Assembly (NCBI GenBank): GCA_035628135.1
Contig: DASPKM010000002.1
Location: 124,001-188,000 of the forward strand
DNA from: DASPKM01 sp035628135
GTDB lineage: Bacteria > Bacteroidota > Bacteroidia > Chitinophagales > Chitinophagaceae
Direction of reading: 5' to 3'
Length of the DNA: 64,000 bases
The notes under the pieces are model-generated. The model was not told the DNA's origin and did no database searches. It saw only the letters and a program-made list of their open reading frames with translations. The translations under genes and the position numbers were made by a program. Below, piece after piece: positions 44,796 to 52,393 of the stretch. The first letter of the stretch is position 1; each line of letters begins with the position of its first letter.

Positions 44796-45659
44796 CTACT
44801 CTTTCAACAATTGCTCCAGCTCTATGATGTCGAGAAAATTGGTAGCCGCAGGCATGAATGCAGCATTGCTCATGAGCTTGTTACTCCAGCTGCGGAAGCG
44901 TTGCTTCCACGAAATGCTTTTAATGGCCATATCGATGCTTTCGGTAGGCGCATCGGTAAATACAAAACCGACTGCATCGGTAAACTTGGCGGATATTCTT
45001 ACAGGCTGCCCGTTGGGAGCGATAATGGTAAGATAATCCTGCGGGCCTACGCGTGCTTCGGGTTCCAGGGAAGCGTATTGGACAATGGATTCATTGATCT
45101 CGGTTTCGTCTTCTGCATTGCCTACGGTGATCTCGGCCACATCGATGTGCGCGTAACGTACAGTGGTGCTGCCGGGATTGGTGAATGCAAATAATTTCAC
45201 GGGATTGGAAGATCGGTTGGTATTTTCATCGCGAGACGAAGCGGTAACACCAGCCACATTGGTCTTGTTACTGTTATCATCGTCGGTGTTTGATGGCACC
45301 GGGTTATGTACAATGGGCGTATCCTTGGCTTGTGTAGAAGTGTTGCCTGCGGTATTGGCGGTATTTGCTGGTTTGAAATACAACATGGCACCAACTGCAA
45401 TCACCGCGATTACAGATGCTGCAACTGCCAATCGTTTCCAATTGCGTGCAATAGGAATTACTTTGGATGTATTGCTTTCATCGAGGGCGGCCGCTATGTT
45501 TTGCCAGGCTTTTGCGGGAGGGTCGAGCGCCGCGTCCTGCAGCTTGTGCGAGATTTGTTCGCGGGCCGCATTGTCCAGTTGTTCGACAATCTTCGGCCAG
45601 GCATCGACGGGAGGATCGATGCTGATGTTATATAGGCGATATTGTAAGTCTCCGGTCAT
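44796..45659 (-). CDS. Membrane-anchored anti-sigma-like protein
   Basis: The 287-aa protein has a cytoplasmic N-terminus with two repeats of the pattern DPPxxAWxxI, at residues ~15-32 and ~46-63, a single membrane helix (~76-95) and a periplasmic Asn/Thr/Ser-rich linker followed by a ~130-residue domain. The repeats recall the sigma-binding part of Bacteroidota anti-sigma factors. It begins 6 bp after the sigma factor stop, the usual order for a sigma/anti-sigma pair. Ending KE; the C-terminal domain's role is unknown. Confidence 0.7.
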   Translation of the reverse strand: MTGDLQYRLYNISIDPPVDAWPKIVEQLDNAAREQISHKLQDAALDPPAKAWQNIAAALDESNTSKVIPIARNWKRLAVAASVIAVIAVGAMLYFKPANTANTAGNTSTQAKDTPIVHNPVPSNTDDDNSNKTNVAGVTASSRDENTNRSSNPVKLFAFTNPGSTTVRYAHIDVAEITVGNAEDETEINESIVQYASLEPEARVGPQDYLTIIAPNGQPVRISAKFTDAVGFVFTDAPTESIDMAIKSISWKQRFRSWSNKLMSNAAFMPAATNFLDIIELEQLLKE

Positions 45660-45665
45660 AGGGGA

Positions 45666-46241
45666 TCAACGGGTAAACGATTTTCGGGTTTCTTCCAACC
45701 TTTCCTGCACTTTTTTCTGCAGGATGGCCTTTGCTCTTGCTAATTGCGATTTGCTCGTTCCTTCACTAATGCCTAATATGTTCCCGATCTCCTTGTGCGA
45801 ATAGCCTTCGATCACGTACATATTGAAAACGGTGCGATATCCCGGCGATAGTTCCTGGATAAGATTGATGATGTCTTTCTCAGCCAGGTTGTCCAACGCA
45901 GTGATGTCCGCGTCTTCTATGACATTTTCTTCTTTTTCAGTAATGCTGTACAGGTTGCTCTTGCGCCTGAAGTGCTCAATGGAGGTATTTACAAAAACAC
46001 GCCTTACCCAGCCTTCGAACGACCCTTCGGCCCTGAACTTTGCCAAGTTCCTGTACACTTTAATAAATCCTTCCTGTAAAAGATCCTGCGCATCGTCGGC
46101 ATTGTTGGCGTACCGCATGCAAACCGCGTACATTTTAGGAGCAAATCGCTTGTACAACTCTTCCTGCATGGCCCGGTTGCCAGCAATGCATGCCTTGATT
46201 AAGTCGCTTTCAGGAATAATATAGTTGCTTTTATGCTCCAC
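45666..46241 (-). CDS. ECF RNA polymerase sigma factor
   Basis: The 191-aa protein has sigma region 2 (residues ~15-90: LYKRFAPKMYAVCMRYANNA, AQDLLQEGFIKVYRNL) and region 4 (~120-175: ELSPGYRTVFNMYVIEGYSH, GNILGISEGTSKSQLARAK). It is followed by the anti-sigma-like gene (6 bp). It is preceded by rdgB (6 bp), so the sigma factor is expressed with a nucleotide-cleaning enzyme. The target promoters are unknown. Confidence 0.93.
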   Translation of the reverse strand: MEHKSNYIIPESDLIKACIAGNRAMQEELYKRFAPKMYAVCMRYANNADDAQDLLQEGFIKVYRNLAKFRAEGSFEGWVRRVFVNTSIEHFRRKSNLYSITEKEENVIEDADITALDNLAEKDIINLIQELSPGYRTVFNMYVIEGYSHKEIGNILGISEGTSKSQLARAKAILQKKVQERLEETRKSFTR

Positions 46242-46247
46242 TTTTTT

Positions 46248-46856
46248 TCAGGTAGTTGCGGATGTTTGGGATTGATGATTAATATGTTGGTTCAAAAAGT
46301 CAACCAGTTTAGCGGCCGCCCTGGTGCGATGGCTGTACCGGTTTTTTTCGTCCATATCCATCTCTGCAAAGGTTTTGCCACTACCGGCGGGCACAAAAAC
46401 GGGATCGTACCCAAAGCCTTCATTTCCACGGGGGAAAGGTATGATCTCTCCTTCACATATGCCTTCAAAAAGAAATTCCTTTTCATCCCATATCAGGGCC
46501 AGTACGGCGCGAAAGCGGGCTTTGGTGTTCGAATGCCCTTGCAGCCTGTTCAGCAGCTTTTTAATATTATCGCTAAAAACTTTGCCTTCGCCCGCATAGC
46601 GCGCGCTTTTAACGCCGGGCTCTCCATTCAGGGCCTCCACTTCCAGGCCCGTGTCTTCGCTAAAGGTATTCTTGCGGGTGATGTTGTAAATGGTGCGTGC
46701 TTTTTCCAGTGCATTCGCTTCGAGCGTATCGTGTGGTTCTGGAATGTCTATATCGATGCCGGCTTGTTTTAAGGTAATCAGCTCGAATGCATCCCCGATA
46801 GCCGACTGCATTTCGGTGATCTTATGAGCATTATTGGTGGCGAATATCAATCGCAT
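46248..46856 (-). CDS. rdgB: XTP/dITP diphosphatase (non-canonical purine NTPase)
   Basis: The 202-aa protein (ATG at 46856) hydrolyses deaminated nucleotides such as dITP and XTP to prevent their entry into DNA. It begins MRLIFATNNAHKITEMQ, the RdgB/HAM1 signature, and has SEDTGLEV with the catalytic Asp, FGYDPVFVP and the C-terminal SHRTRAAAKL motif. It lies 2 bp after the upstream hypothetical gene and 6 bp before the ECF sigma gene. Confidence 0.94.
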   Translation of the reverse strand: MRLIFATNNAHKITEMQSAIGDAFELITLKQAGIDIDIPEPHDTLEANALEKARTIYNITRKNTFSEDTGLEVEALNGEPGVKSARYAGEGKVFSDNIKKLLNRLQGHSNTKARFRAVLALIWDEKEFLFEGICEGEIIPFPRGNEGFGYDPVFVPAGSGKTFAEMDMDEKNRYSHRTRAAAKLVDFLNQHINHQSQTSATT

Positions 46857-46858
46857 GG

Positions 46859-47512
46859 TCAGGCGAGTTTGAACAATTTCTGCAGGCATACCCACAGCTT
46901 GCTTTTGAGCAATTTTGCTTCGGCGGTAGACTGATTGAGCTGGCGTGGCGGGGGAGTGGCCAGGAATACGATTCCATCGTGCGATTGCAAATTGAAAGGC
47001 GGAAAATTGATGGGTAATTGTATGGCCGAAGGTTCCGTGCCTAATAAAATAACTATAGTGCTGAACAATTCATTTTTGATGTCGGTAATCGAAAATTTAT
47101 TACCGGCGATGTTGGCTATTGCAACGTCGCCGAGATTGAGGCGGCAGGCTTCGAGCATTTTGCCGAGCCAATCCAATTCAGCGTCGGGCAGGTATACATC
47201 ATTAGGAGAATTGACGACGAAGGCTATGCGCTTTTTATTGCCGCCCAGGAATTTAATGTGATCGGTGTTGTTTTCAACCGGGCGCAGCGTTGAAACGGGC
47301 TCGGTAACAGGGCGGGGAAGGGGTCTGTCAACCGGGTTGGGAGGTCTGTCGGCGAACGCGGTCGGCACCCATTCTGAAACAGCAGCTTTGTCTGCGTGCT
47401 TTTCAGTTCCCGGTAAGGGCGGTTGCGTGGCATGGTCTGTAATGTCAACCAATAAATCGCGGTATAATTCGTTGATGATAAGCGGCGTTAGTTGAATATC
47501 CCTGAGGCTCAT
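46859..47512 (-). CDS. Hypothetical protein; possibly psi-like
   Basis: The 217-aa protein has a short helical start, a Pro-rich linker (residues ~45-80, RPPNPVDRPLPRPV) and a C-terminal domain (~85-217) with alternating strands and helices (RIAFVVNSPND, FSTIVILLGTEPS) that ends LKSKLWVCLQKLFKLA. The pattern of a conserved C-terminal K-x-x-L-W loosely recalls the psi subunit of DNA polymerase III, but this is speculative. It heads the five-gene operon, with rdgB 2 bp downstream. Confidence 0.5.
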   Translation of the reverse strand: MSLRDIQLTPLIINELYRDLLVDITDHATQPPLPGTEKHADKAAVSEWVPTAFADRPPNPVDRPLPRPVTEPVSTLRPVENNTDHIKFLGGNKKRIAFVVNSPNDVYLPDAELDWLGKMLEACRLNLGDVAIANIAGNKFSITDIKNELFSTIVILLGTEPSAIQLPINFPPFNLQSHDGIVFLATPPPRQLNQSTAEAKLLKSKLWVCLQKLFKLA

Positions 47513-47689
47513 GTAATGTATTTATCGGGCAAAAAATTCCAAACGGAACTTTGAAGCGCAAGTTATCTATTAAAAATCAGGTATGATTATTTCTGTTAAT
47601 CATACTAACATATGTTAGCAATTTTTAGCCGGCAGTTTTGCCAGCCACGGTAATAATTGTTTCTTTGTACGATTAAAAAAAAGAGCATT

Positions 47690-48754
47690 ATGATTGCAGC
47701 CTACAGCATTCCTGTAACCAAGGTAGAGCGGAGCAAATTGTTGGATACGCCGTTGGAAAACATACCCTTCGGTAAGTTTTTCACGGACCACATGCTTGAG
47801 GCCGATTTTGAAAATGGTGAATGGAAGAACGTCGAGATCAAACCTTATCAGCCCCTCCTGATGAACCCTTCGGCCGCTGTGCTGCACTACGGGCAGGCCA
47901 TATTCGAAGGCATCAAAGCTTACAGGGACAAAGCCGGGAATGCCTTTATTTTCAGGCCGCATGATAATTACAAACGATTCAATATTTCCGCACAGCGCAT
48001 GGAGATGCCGCAGATACCTGAAGAGATCTTCATGGAAGGCATGCGCAGGCTGATTGAGCTGGATAAGAACTGGATACCGGATAAGGACGATCATTCACTT
48101 TATATTCGTCCATTTATGTTCTCCTCCGATGAGATCATCGGGGTGAGGCCGTCGGATTCGTATAAGTTCATCATTATTCTTAGTCCTACCGGTCCCTATT
48201 ACAATACGCCCATGCGCATTTATGTAGAGGAAAAATACACCAGGGCGGCTCCGGGAGGCGTTGGTTATGCGAAGGCAGCGGGCAACTACGGGTCGAGCAT
48301 GCTGGCTACCGCGGAGGCTAAGCGCAAGGGCTACGACCAGGTGTTGTGGACCGATGCGGCCGAGCACAAGTACGTGCAGGAAATTGGCACGATGAACGTA
48401 TTCTTTATTATTGGCGATACCGCCTTTACACCCGACCTTACGCAGGGTACCATCCTGGAAGGCGTTACCCGCGACAGCGCTATGGTACTGTTGAAAGACA
48501 TGGGCTTCAGGGTAGAAGAAAGGCCCATCAGCATCGACGACCTGATCGATGCGCACCGCGCAGGACTGCTGTACGAGGTGTTCGGCACCGGCACCGCAGC
48601 CACCGTTACCATGATCAGGGAATTGAGGTATAAGGACTATGTTATGGAGTTCGATACCAGCAAATGGCAAACTTCGCCGGCCCTGAAAAAGCAGCTTACC
48701 GACATCAGGGAAGGAAGGATGGCCGACAAGCACGGATGGATGTGGAAGGTGTAG
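47690..48754 (+). CDS. ilvE: Branched-chain amino acid aminotransferase
   Basis: The 354-aa protein belongs to fold-type IV PLP enzymes and transfers the amino group between glutamate and the 2-keto acids of leucine, isoleucine and valine. The PLP lysine is in VGYAKAAGNYGS, and ILEGVTRDSAMVLLKDMGF and LYEVFGTGTAATV are typical. The ATG at 47690 fits known lengths; an upstream GTG or TTG would add only a short tail. It ends at a terminator at 48785-48816. Confidence 0.95.
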   Translation: MIAAYSIPVTKVERSKLLDTPLENIPFGKFFTDHMLEADFENGEWKNVEIKPYQPLLMNPSAAVLHYGQAIFEGIKAYRDKAGNAFIFRPHDNYKRFNISAQRMEMPQIPEEIFMEGMRRLIELDKNWIPDKDDHSLYIRPFMFSSDEIIGVRPSDSYKFIIILSPTGPYYNTPMRIYVEEKYTRAAPGGVGYAKAAGNYGSSMLATAEAKRKGYDQVLWTDAAEHKYVQEIGTMNVFFIIGDTAFTPDLTQGTILEGVTRDSAMVLLKDMGFRVEERPISIDDLIDAHRAGLLYEVFGTGTAATVTMIRELRYKDYVMEFDTSKWQTSPALKKQLTDIREGRMADKHGWMWKV

Positions 48755-48784
48755 GACCAGGACAGACAACAATAATCGACTGTA

Positions 48785-48816
48785 AAAGCCCGAATGGCTA
48801 ATAGCCTTTGGGCTTT
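48785..48816 (+). terminator. Intrinsic terminator of ilvE
   Basis: AAAGCCC and GGGCTTT pair outside and GGCT and AGCC inside, followed by GATTTTTAGG and later a longer T-run. It separates ilvE from the rpsL promoter. Confidence 0.8.
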
Positions 48817-48854
48817 GATTTTTAGGAGTTTTTTTGGCTTTTTGGGACTTGTTT

Positions 48855-48886
48855 TTTGGAATTTACGGCATTGGCCGTTACCTTTG
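48855..48886 (+). promoter_or_regulatory. Consensus Bacteroidota promoter of rpsL
   Basis: TTTG (48855-48858), a 20-bp spacer and TACCTTTG (48879-48886) match the TTTG-N19-TAnnTTTG consensus for the primary sigma factor of this phylum. It lies 25 bp before the rpsL ATG. Confidence 0.8.
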
Positions 48887-48911
48887 CCGTCCCAAAATTA
48901 AAAGGTTCAGA

Positions 48912-49289
48912 ATGCCTACTATTCAGCAATTAGTTCGTAAAGGAAGAGAGATCATCAGGGCAAAAAGTAAATCGAGGGCATTGGATGCCTGTCCGCAACG
49001 CCGCGGCGTATGTACCCGTGTTTATACCACCACTCCCAAAAAACCGAATTCGGCGCTTAGGAAGGTGGCCAAGGTTCGCCTTACCAATAAAGTAGAAGTT
49101 ATTGCATACATACCGGGAGAAGGACATAACCTGCAGGAGCACTCCATTGTGCTCATCCGCGGAGGCCGTGTAAAGGATTTGCCGGGTGTTCGTTATCATA
49201 TCGTAAGAGGCAGCCTGGATACCGCGGGTGTAAAGGACAGGAAGAAGAGCCGTTCGAAATATGGAACGAAGAAAGACAAAAAGAAATAG
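48912..49289 (+). CDS. rpsL: 30S ribosomal protein S12
   Basis: The 125-aa protein begins MPTIQQLVRKGRE at the ATG at 48912. It has TTTPKKPNSALRK and the RGGRVKDLPG loop, both with the lysines at the positions where changes give streptomycin resistance (equivalent to K43 and K88 in E. coli), so no resistance change is seen there. It is the first gene of the str operon with rpsG and fusA and has its own consensus promoter. Confidence 0.98.
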   Translation: MPTIQQLVRKGREIIRAKSKSRALDACPQRRGVCTRVYTTTPKKPNSALRKVAKVRLTNKVEVIAYIPGEGHNLQEHSIVLIRGGRVKDLPGVRYHIVRGSLDTAGVKDRKKSRSKYGTKKDKKK

Positions 49290-49383
49290 GATAAGAGAGA
49301 TAAGGAAAGAGGAGTGAAGGAGGGGGACAAAATAAAACTGATCAAAATAAAAAAGCGATAATCAGCTAATCAGATAATTAGTT

Positions 49384-49851
49384 ATGCGGAAATCACAAGC
49401 CAAAAAATTACCCTTAGCGCCGGATGCCAGGTACAATGATATCATGGTAACCCGCTTTGTGAACAACCTGATGTGGGAGGGTAAGAAAAATACAGCGTTC
49501 AACATTTTTTACGATGCACTCGACAGGGTGTCCAAGCAATCCGGTGAAAACGGTTATGACATCTGGAGAAGGGCCCTTTCCAATGTAACGCCTTCTGTTG
49601 AAGTAAGAAGCCGCCGTATCGGTGGTGCCACCTTTCAGATTCCCGCTGAAGTGCGTCCCGACAGGAAAATATCCCTAAGCATGAAATGGCTCATCCGCTA
49701 TAGCCGCGAGAGAAACGGCCGCAGCATGGCTGAAAAACTGGCCTATGAAATCCTCGCGGCCAGCAAGGGCGAAGGCGCTGCTTTCAAAAAGAAAGAAGAT
49801 ACGCACCGCATGGCTGAAGCCAACAAAGCATTCGCGCACTTTAAGGTTTAA
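49384..49851 (+). CDS. rpsG: 30S ribosomal protein S7
   Basis: The 155-aa primary rRNA-binding protein of the 30S head starts MRKSQAKKLPL and has VTRFVNNLMWEGKKNTAF and the RRIGGATFQIPAEVRPDRK loop. It lies 94 bp after rpsL. A terminator (49875-49895) follows. Confidence 0.97.
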   Translation: MRKSQAKKLPLAPDARYNDIMVTRFVNNLMWEGKKNTAFNIFYDALDRVSKQSGENGYDIWRRALSNVTPSVEVRSRRIGGATFQIPAEVRPDRKISLSMKWLIRYSRERNGRSMAEKLAYEILAASKGEGAAFKKKEDTHRMAEANKAFAHFKV

Positions 49852-49874
49852 TCGAAGTTTTACTACATATGCAT

Positions 49875-49895
49875 CACCCCGCCACGAGCGGGGTG
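49875..49895 (+). terminator. Intrinsic terminator between rpsG and fusA
   Basis: CACCCCGC and GCGGGGTG enclose CACGA, followed by TTTTG. fusA then has its own -7 element, so part of the transcription stops here. Confidence 0.75.
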
Positions 49896-49947
49896 TTTTG
49901 TTATGAATTAACCGGGTCTTAACCGCTCATTTTCTGCTTATTTTCCT

Positions 49948-49955
49948 TACCTTTG
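49948..49955 (+). promoter_or_regulatory. -7 element (TACCTTTG) before fusA
   Basis: TACCTTTG, 48 bp upstream of the fusA ATG, is identical to the rpsL -7 element. The -33 region is weak. Confidence 0.6.
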
Positions 49956-50003
49956 CGCACCGATTTTCGGTCTGATAAGACAAACATTTTTTAATACACA
50001 ACA

Positions 50004-52148
50004 ATGGCAGATTTACGATTTCAGAGAAACTTTGGTATTGCGGCCCACATCGACGCCGGCAAGACCACGTGTACAGAACGTATCCTGTATTACACCGGCA
50101 TGTCGCACAAACTGGGCGAGGTGCACGACGGTGCTGCTACTACCGACTGGATGGAGCAGGAAAAAGAAAGAGGTATCACCATTACTTCAGCGGCCGTTAC
50201 CTGTTTCTGGAACTTCCCTACCAAGCAGGGACAAGCTATACCCGATACCAAGAAGTACAAATTCAACATCATCGATACGCCGGGCCACGTTGACTTTACC
50301 GTGGAGGTAGAACGCTCCATGCGTGTGCTGGACGGACTGGTTGCCCTGTTTTCTGCCGTTGACGGCGTAGAGCCGCAGTCTGAAACCGTATGGCGCCAGG
50401 CCAACCGTTATAACGTTCCCCGCCTGGGCTTCGTAAATAAAATGGACCGTGCGGGCGCCGACTTCCTGAACGTAGTGAAGCAGGTGCGTGAAATGCTCGG
50501 AGCAAAATCAGTTCCCCTGCAACTGCCAATCGGTGCAGAAGACCAGTTCAAGGGCATCGTTGACCTGATACAAATGAAAGGCATTATCTGGGACGATTCT
50601 ACCCAGGGTATGACATACCAGGAAGTGGAGATCCCCGCCGACCTGAGAGAAGAAGCGCAGTACTGGAGAGAACAGCTGATTGAAGCGGTGGCCGAGTATG
50701 ATGATAAGCTGATGGAGAAATTCTTTGAAGATCCCAATACCATCACCGAGGCCGAAGTGCACGAGGCTATCCGCAAAGCTACCATCGACATGAGCATTGT
50801 GCCCATGCTGTGCGGATCTGCATTCAAGAACAAGGGCGTACAAACCATGCTGGATTGCGTGGTGCGCTACCTGCCCAGCCCCGTTGACATCGAAGCCATC
50901 AAAGGTCTCAATCCCGATAACGGCGAAGAAATTTCCCGTAAACCGGATGCGAAAGAGCCGTTCTCGGCACTTGCATTCAAGATCATGACCGACCCGTTCG
51001 TAGGACGCCTGGCATTCTTCCGCTGCTATTCGGGCAGACTGGATGCAGGTTCTTATGTGCTGAACGTAAGAAGCGGCAAGAACGAAAGGATCAGCCGTAT
51101 CATGCAGATGCACGCGAACAAGCAAAACCCCATCGATTTTATCGAGGCGGGTGATATCGGCGCGGCTGTTGGATTTAAAGAGATCAAGACGGGTGATACA
51201 CTGTGCGATGAAAAACATCCCATCGTATTGGAGAACATGTTCATTCCCGAGCCTGTGATCTCGCTGGCCATTGAGCCCAAGGCACAGGCCGACGTTGATA
51301 AAATGGGTATCGCGATTTCAAAACTGATCGAAGAAGATCCCACACTGCGTGTAAAAACAGATGAAGACACCGGCCAGACCGTGTTGAGCGGAATGGGCGA
51401 GCTGCACCTGGAGATCATTGTTGATCGTATGCGCAGGGAATTTAAAGTAGAAGTAAACCAGGGCGCGCCCCAGGTTGCGTATAAAGAGGCGTTCACCAAT
51501 ACCGTTGAACACCGCGAAGTGCTGAAAAAGCAAACCGGTGGCCGCGGTAAGTTCGCCGACATCGTGTTCGAGATCGGGCCGGCCGATAAAGAGTGGCTGG
51601 CTGAAAATCCCGGCAAAGCCTTCCAGTTCGTGAATGATATTTTCGGTGGATCTATCCCCAGGGAATTCATTCAGCCCATACAGAAAGGATTTGAATCCGC
51701 GATGATGAGTGGTGTATTGGCAAACTACCCGCTGGAGCACATGAAAGTGCGTGTGTTCGACGGAAGCTACCACGATGTGGATTCCGACTCTATGTCGTTT
51801 GAATTGTGCGCCAAGAGCGGTTTCCGCGAGGCCGGCCGCAAAGCAAAGCCTGTGCTGCTGGAACCCATCATGAGAGTGGAAGTGGTAACTCCAGACCAAT
51901 ACATGGGTGATGTTACCGGTGACCTTAACCGCCGCCGCGGCATCCTGGAAGGAATGGACACCAAGGGCAATGCCCAGGTGATCCGTGCAAAGGTCCCGCT
52001 GAGCGAGATGTTCGGTTACGTAACGCAACTGCGTTCGCTTTCATCGGGCCGTGCAACTTCTACCATGGAGTTCTCTCACTATGCTCCTGCTCCGACCAAC
52101 GTAGCAGAAGAAGTGATCGCGAAGGTGAAGGGAAAGGTGAATGCGTAA
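50004..52148 (+). CDS. fusA: Elongation factor G
   Basis: The 714-aa GTPase translocates tRNA-mRNA on the ribosome. The GTPase domain has the P-loop AHIDAGKTTCTER, DTPGHVDFTVEVERSMR and FVNKMDRAGADF. Domains II-V follow with FGGSIPREFIQPI and YPLEHMKVRVFDGSYHDVDS. It is the third gene of the str operon, but it ends at a terminator and no rpsJ follows. Confidence 0.98.
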   Translation: MADLRFQRNFGIAAHIDAGKTTCTERILYYTGMSHKLGEVHDGAATTDWMEQEKERGITITSAAVTCFWNFPTKQGQAIPDTKKYKFNIIDTPGHVDFTVEVERSMRVLDGLVALFSAVDGVEPQSETVWRQANRYNVPRLGFVNKMDRAGADFLNVVKQVREMLGAKSVPLQLPIGAEDQFKGIVDLIQMKGIIWDDSTQGMTYQEVEIPADLREEAQYWREQLIEAVAEYDDKLMEKFFEDPNTITEAEVHEAIRKATIDMSIVPMLCGSAFKNKGVQTMLDCVVRYLPSPVDIEAIKGLNPDNGEEISRKPDAKEPFSALAFKIMTDPFVGRLAFFRCYSGRLDAGSYVLNVRSGKNERISRIMQMHANKQNPIDFIEAGDIGAAVGFKEIKTGDTLCDEKHPIVLENMFIPEPVISLAIEPKAQADVDKMGIAISKLIEEDPTLRVKTDEDTGQTVLSGMGELHLEIIVDRMRREFKVEVNQGAPQVAYKEAFTNTVEHREVLKKQTGGRGKFADIVFEIGPADKEWLAENPGKAFQFVNDIFGGSIPREFIQPIQKGFESAMMSGVLANYPLEHMKVRVFDGSYHDVDSDSMSFELCAKSGFREAGRKAKPVLLEPIMRVEVVTPDQYMGDVTGDLNRRRGILEGMDTKGNAQVIRAKVPLSEMFGYVTQLRSLSSGRATSTMEFSHYAPAPTNVAEEVIAKVKGKVNA

Positions 52149-52174
52149 AACACATTGATCTGTTTTAATAGAGG

Positions 52175-52195
52175 TCCCCGCTGTATCAGCGGGGA
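52175..52195 (+). terminator. Intrinsic terminator of fusA
   Basis: TCCCCGCTG and CAGCGGGGA form a 9-bp stem with loop TAT and are followed by TTTTT. The stretch 52196-52393 contains no recognised gene. Confidence 0.88.
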
Positions 52196-52393
52196 TTTTT
52201 TGTTATTCACTTGTGGACCACTTATCACCGGTTTCTGCACGGAAATCATGATAAGGGCCTTGTTTTTGCGTAAAAAGCGGCTTTATTTCAATATTCCTAT
52301 ACCTTTGGATGGCCTGAAACCCATATCCACATTGATTTCTGGGAAGTCCAACTGTTGAGGTATTTACAACGTAGTTCATAAAAAGTAGCTATT

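Noticed and set aside
48834..48911. 26-codon N-terminal extension of S12
   Set aside because: The sequence before MPTIQQL is not ribosomal and overlaps the promoter elements; the conserved start is at 48912.
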